Shown here: positions 57,230-60,000 of the stretch, piece by piece
Position numbering within the stretch: position 1 is the stretch's first letter
How the letters are laid out: the number at the start of each line of letters is the position of its first letter
Source: Phoronis australis
Taxonomy: Eukaryota > Phoronida > Phoronidae
Length of the DNA: 60,000 nt
Direction of reading: 5' to 3'
Assembly (NCBI GenBank): GCA_002633005.1
Contig: NMRA01000212.1
Coordinates: 428,472 to 488,471 of the forward strand
The notes under the pieces: model-generated
Database searches by the model: none
Told to the model about the DNA's origin: nothing
Seen by the model: the letters and a program-made list of their open reading frames with translations, nothing else
Translations under genes and position numbers: made by a program

Positions 57230-57600
57230 AAGTTATGGATTTTTACTCTGACAGTAAAAATATGTATTTTCTGAAAGTAGAAAGCACACAGAATTTGATT
57301 TTTGACGTTTTACCAATCTGTTATTAATTGGGTCACGTGACCATGCCTGTTTTTATTTTAATATGCAACTTTAAAAGATTTTATGAGAAACATAAAATTT
57401 CTATTTTTTATTTGACAGCCCCTCATGCAATAGTGGAACATTTCAAAAACAATTACTTATAGCTTTTTTGAGAACACTGCATAAAGTATGATACTTGAAA
57501 GGCTTCACATGAATTCGAGCAGTCATTTCTGAGACATGATGTTCCGAAATCAGCCATATTTGGCCACTGTTCTAGGGTCCTACATCCGTTCGTGTTCATG
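57230..57600. repeat. Dispersed repeat, 'TTGGGTCACGTGAC' family (copy 2)
   Basis: ATTAATTGGGTCACGTGACC, AACACTGCATAAAG, CAGTCATTTCTGAGACATG and GATGTTCCGAAATCAGCC match 46530-46893 in order. The left part (TATTTTCTGAAAGTAGAAAG) is shared with ~40990. Confidence 0.65.
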
Positions 57601-57754
57601 TGACCTTTCTTTCTGTCCGACAATCAGTATCTTTTATTACATTAATAGATTCAAGTTTTGATAATGTTTCTCCCAATGTGCCAGTCGCCATTTCAGTCAA
57701 AGGAAATGATATCAAAAACAATGTACACGGCAATACTTTTCAAGTAAATCCAGA

Positions 57755-59240
57755 TACCGTATTCGGCGTATTAACCGCCCAGGGCGCTTAGAAAAGTTCG
57801 TTTTTTGGAGGGCGCTTATTATAACCCAAGGCCATTGAAACCCGGTCTCCGAAATGGGTGAAATCGGAAGCTAAGATTCGTCATATTTACGCTCTGTGAC
57901 ATATCTGTAATCTATGAAAGACTTTTTACAAAACCATGGTGCATTGCTATCAAACTTTGCTGCTAAATTACAATCATTTTACAGAAAATTGTGCTGAAAT
58001 CCCAGGGCGAAAACTCGCCGACTGACTGCCTCGCAATCGTCGATATGGCGACCTGAATGGTTGAATAAAAATACAGTTTCAAATCAAGCAAATTACCTGA
58101 AATCCTCCTTAAGTTTTCCAAGTAGTGTCTATAAGATTTTTAAGTTCACGTTTAGTCTGGATCACGGAAGGTTTAAGTACAAATCTGTGCTACATCGCGC
58201 CATCTACATGTATGATCGGCAACATGAGAAAAATGTCTGGACGAACACACATGTTGTTGTCCCGTGACATTTGTTTTGAAGTTCGTCTGCGTTTGTGAGT
58301 AAGCGAGCGCGTGCGTGTCACCAGAGTTCATGTGCCAGAGCAGAGACCGTCTTTTGGCCAGAGCCACGCAATCTAACTGGCTAGATGTGCATTGGATCTA
58401 AAGAAATTTGCACAAGCAGTAGGCCTAAACCAGAGCGTGTTTCATTCAGCACTTGCGGGTCTCATGCTAAAAACGTTCGACATTTGTCTCGGTAAGGCCC
58501 ATCTTAGTCGACAGTTATTTTTCGGTGTAAGGGTGTGTAAGCATTCACTGTCAGGGGTCATTTTATCGGATATTTGGCTTAAAAACACAAATTATGGTTC
58601 ATAAAACAATTCATCTTAAAACTAGCGCAAACATTTTTTATAGTATCAGAAACTGTCGGAAATTAGTGCCAATATTCATTTCTTGCCATTGCTGTGCTAC
58701 CCGTTTCATGAATGGATAGTTTCCGACTAATGTCTTTGATGACAGGTTCATGTAAATATGTAGCGCAAGCTTCCTGGCCACGTGCTTTTAACACTGGCCA
58801 AGCTTTTTATTAGTCTTTGATTCGCGGTTTTCAAGTGTACAAAGAAATTTGGATTCCTGTTGAAAGCGGGAAATATCTACAAAGCAATCCCGTAGACAAG
58901 TACACTACTTCTGTTCTGAAAGGCCAGGCCATTGGTCCTCACAAGATCAGCAGAACTTTTGTGTTTGTTTTGAGGCATGGCGGAAGTTTGAAGTGTATTC
59001 AACTAAATACCGACATAGCGGCGAGGCTCATGGTCAAGAAATTCTGCGCACAATGATTTTTTTTCAGGACTGTCGGATATTATTGATAAATTGAAGACGT
59101 TACTGTAGAATTTCAGGACTGTAGGTAAGGCATATTTCGCACGTACACGTTCATGGACTGGGCGCTTATTTTAGCAAAGTCTGAAAACGCGTGGGGGGGC
59201 GCTTATAGGGGCATGGGCGGTTATTACGGCGAATACGGTA
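57755..59240. mobile_element. 1.49-kb DNA transposon with TACCGTATTCG terminal inverted repeats
   Basis: The left end TACCGTATTCGGCGTATTAA then CCGCCC is matched, inverted, by GGGCGG then TTATTACGGCGAATACGGTA at the right end (two mismatches in 26). Subterminal GGGCGCTTA repeats occur on both sides (GGAGGGCGCTTATTATAA; GGGGGGCGCTTATAGGGG). No transposase was recognised, so it is non-autonomous. It contains the HIRAN-like ORF at 58817-59056. The superfamily was not determined; similar GGGCGCTTAT ends are widespread in invertebrates. Confidence 0.85.
58817..59056 (+). CDS. HIRAN-like domain ORF inside the transposon
   Basis: A 79-residue frame reads GFQVYKEIWIPVESGKYL, then NPVDKYTTSVLKGQAIGPHK, then SRTFVFVLRHGGSLKC. 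This fits a pattern I associate with HIRAN-like proteins of invertebrate mobile elements: GxxVYKxIWxPxxG...NPxDxxAVxVxKxGxxVGHxP...SRxxxxFLxxGGxIxC. HIRAN domains bind 3' DNA ends in HLTF-type remodellers. The frame opens at a non-ATG codon (ATT), so it is probably a captured or decaying fragment rather than a free gene; 5' parts of the original protein are not in frame. Confidence 0.45.
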   Translation: MIRGFQVYKEIWIPVESGKYLQSNPVDKYTTSVLKGQAIGPHKISRTFVFVLRHGGSLKCIQLNTDIAARLMVKKFCAQ

Positions 59241-59439
59241 CCTTACTTTCACATAAATATTTCAGAAATCAGAATTCTGATGTAGAGTTGGATTTACTAA
59301 ATTTAAAACTGTTCGTCACTGGACACAGGTGTTATGGGCATTTCAATTCTCTGGACATCAAAAATACGCAAAATGTGTAATCTCATCCAGTGTTTGGAAG
59401 TTAGAAAGAAACCCTTTGCATAAACACGAGTCCTGGGCT

Positions 59440-59572
59440 CGACGTCTAATATACATACTTAAAACTTACTTCGAGTAAACTTACAAACTTGTACTAAAAA
59501 TATGATGTAATTGCTTAAATTTCGAGTCTGAGCATGATTCGAGTCAAGAGATTAGACCCTGGGGCCTGGCCA
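59440..59572. mobile_element. Foldback MITE, right-end fragment (copy 3)
   Basis: CTTGTACTAAAAATATGATG, TTCGAGTCTGAGCATGATTC and AGATTAGACCCTGGGGCCTG resemble the right half of the GGGCCCGG MITE at 4244-4646; the left half is missing or too diverged to see. Confidence 0.45.
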
Positions 59573-60000
59573 CAAGAGTAATACAATACCAGTCATAGTC
59601 TACAAGAGCAATGGGAAGCATTGAAATGCACCCACAACTGCATCGCATATGCCAAACTTCCAGTTGAGTTAATTAGCACCACAAAGATGACACATGTATG
59701 ATGCAAAATATTTCAAACTTCATTTTCATCTGTTGTCAGTTTCATAGAAATACATCTGCCAAATCTTCATTAAAATCCTGCATGGGGTTTAGAAGATACA
59801 TATTCAGCAGATGCCTGACATCCACCTGACGGCAGGAGATGTCAGCATTATGTGCCCACGTAAAATAAATGTGGGCATATAAAAAGGCATTTTCGACAAT
59901 TATTTTTGTCTGAAATTGGCGAGATTTTACTGTGCAGATAACAACTAGGAACTCTTTCATGATTTACATAGCAAAAAGCTAACAAATCCTAATTACTTGA
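59573..60000. other. No feature supported
   Basis: AT-rich sequence at the window edge with a 72-codon minus frame that shows no FUT8-like or other recognisable motif. Confidence 0.5.

Noticed and set aside
1-60000. CRISPR arrays, operons, ribosome binding sites, rRNA genes
   Set aside because: The window is eukaryotic nuclear DNA; the tandem arrays lack spacer structure and no rRNA segments were seen.
57034-60000. N-terminal exons of FUT8
   Set aside because: I looked for membrane anchor, coiled coil or conserved upstream motifs on the minus strand and saw none with usable splice sites.

Overview
This window is animal nuclear DNA from an invertebrate. Evidence: multi-exon genes with GT..AG introns that join in phase, a stonin-family endocytic adaptor, an alpha-1,6-fucosyltransferase (FUT8) with its C-terminal SH3 domain, a DEATH-domain protein, a two-Ig transmembrane protein, a large satellite array with an assembly gap, and many miniature inverted-repeat elements. 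A marine invertebrate such as a mollusc, brachiopod, hemichordate or cephalochordate is a reasonable guess; the sequence does not settle the phylum.

Layout. Positions 1-8.3 kb are a repeat-rich graveyard: an 87-bp tandem array, a decayed minus-strand membrane/Ig-like locus, a ~90-bp tandem array, three long hairpins sharing a GCTACCGA core, a tRNA-Arg-like 5' half, a Cys-rich relic, a MITE, a broken non-LTR retrotransposon ORF1, and a frameshifted dUTPase-like relic. This mix could include an old insertion of a large DNA virus, but that is inference. Positions 8.6-12.5 kb are an ~820-bp satellite containing a 560-base gap. Positions 12.5-13.5 kb hold decayed coding sequence ending in a clear PHD finger. 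Positions 13.5-18.1 kb are AT-rich intergenic DNA.

Positions 18.1-34.8 kb (minus) carry a complete stonin-like gene: five coding exons, all junctions in phase, 1,789 aa. Its large introns hold hairpins and coding-like fragments. Positions 34.8-39 kb are intergenic with a CpG-rich block near 37.3 kb. Positions 39.0-42.9 kb (plus) carry a five-exon coiled-coil/DEATH-domain gene, 311 aa. Positions 43-45 kb hold a MITE and decayed sequence. Positions 45.4-48.1 kb (plus) carry a two-exon Ig-superfamily type I membrane protein, ~305 aa. Positions 51.9-57.0 kb (minus) carry the last five coding exons of FUT8; its N-terminal exons lie beyond the window or were not recognised. A 1.49-kb DNA transposon with near-perfect terminal inverted repeats and an internal HIRAN-like ORF occupies 57.75-59.24 kb.

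The intact genes are unrelated housekeeping or signalling genes rather than an operon: endocytic sorting (stonin), N-glycan core fucosylation (FUT8), and two probable innate-signalling or recognition genes (DEATH adaptor, Ig receptor). Exon calls come from reading splice sites and phase by eye; no search or alignment program was run.
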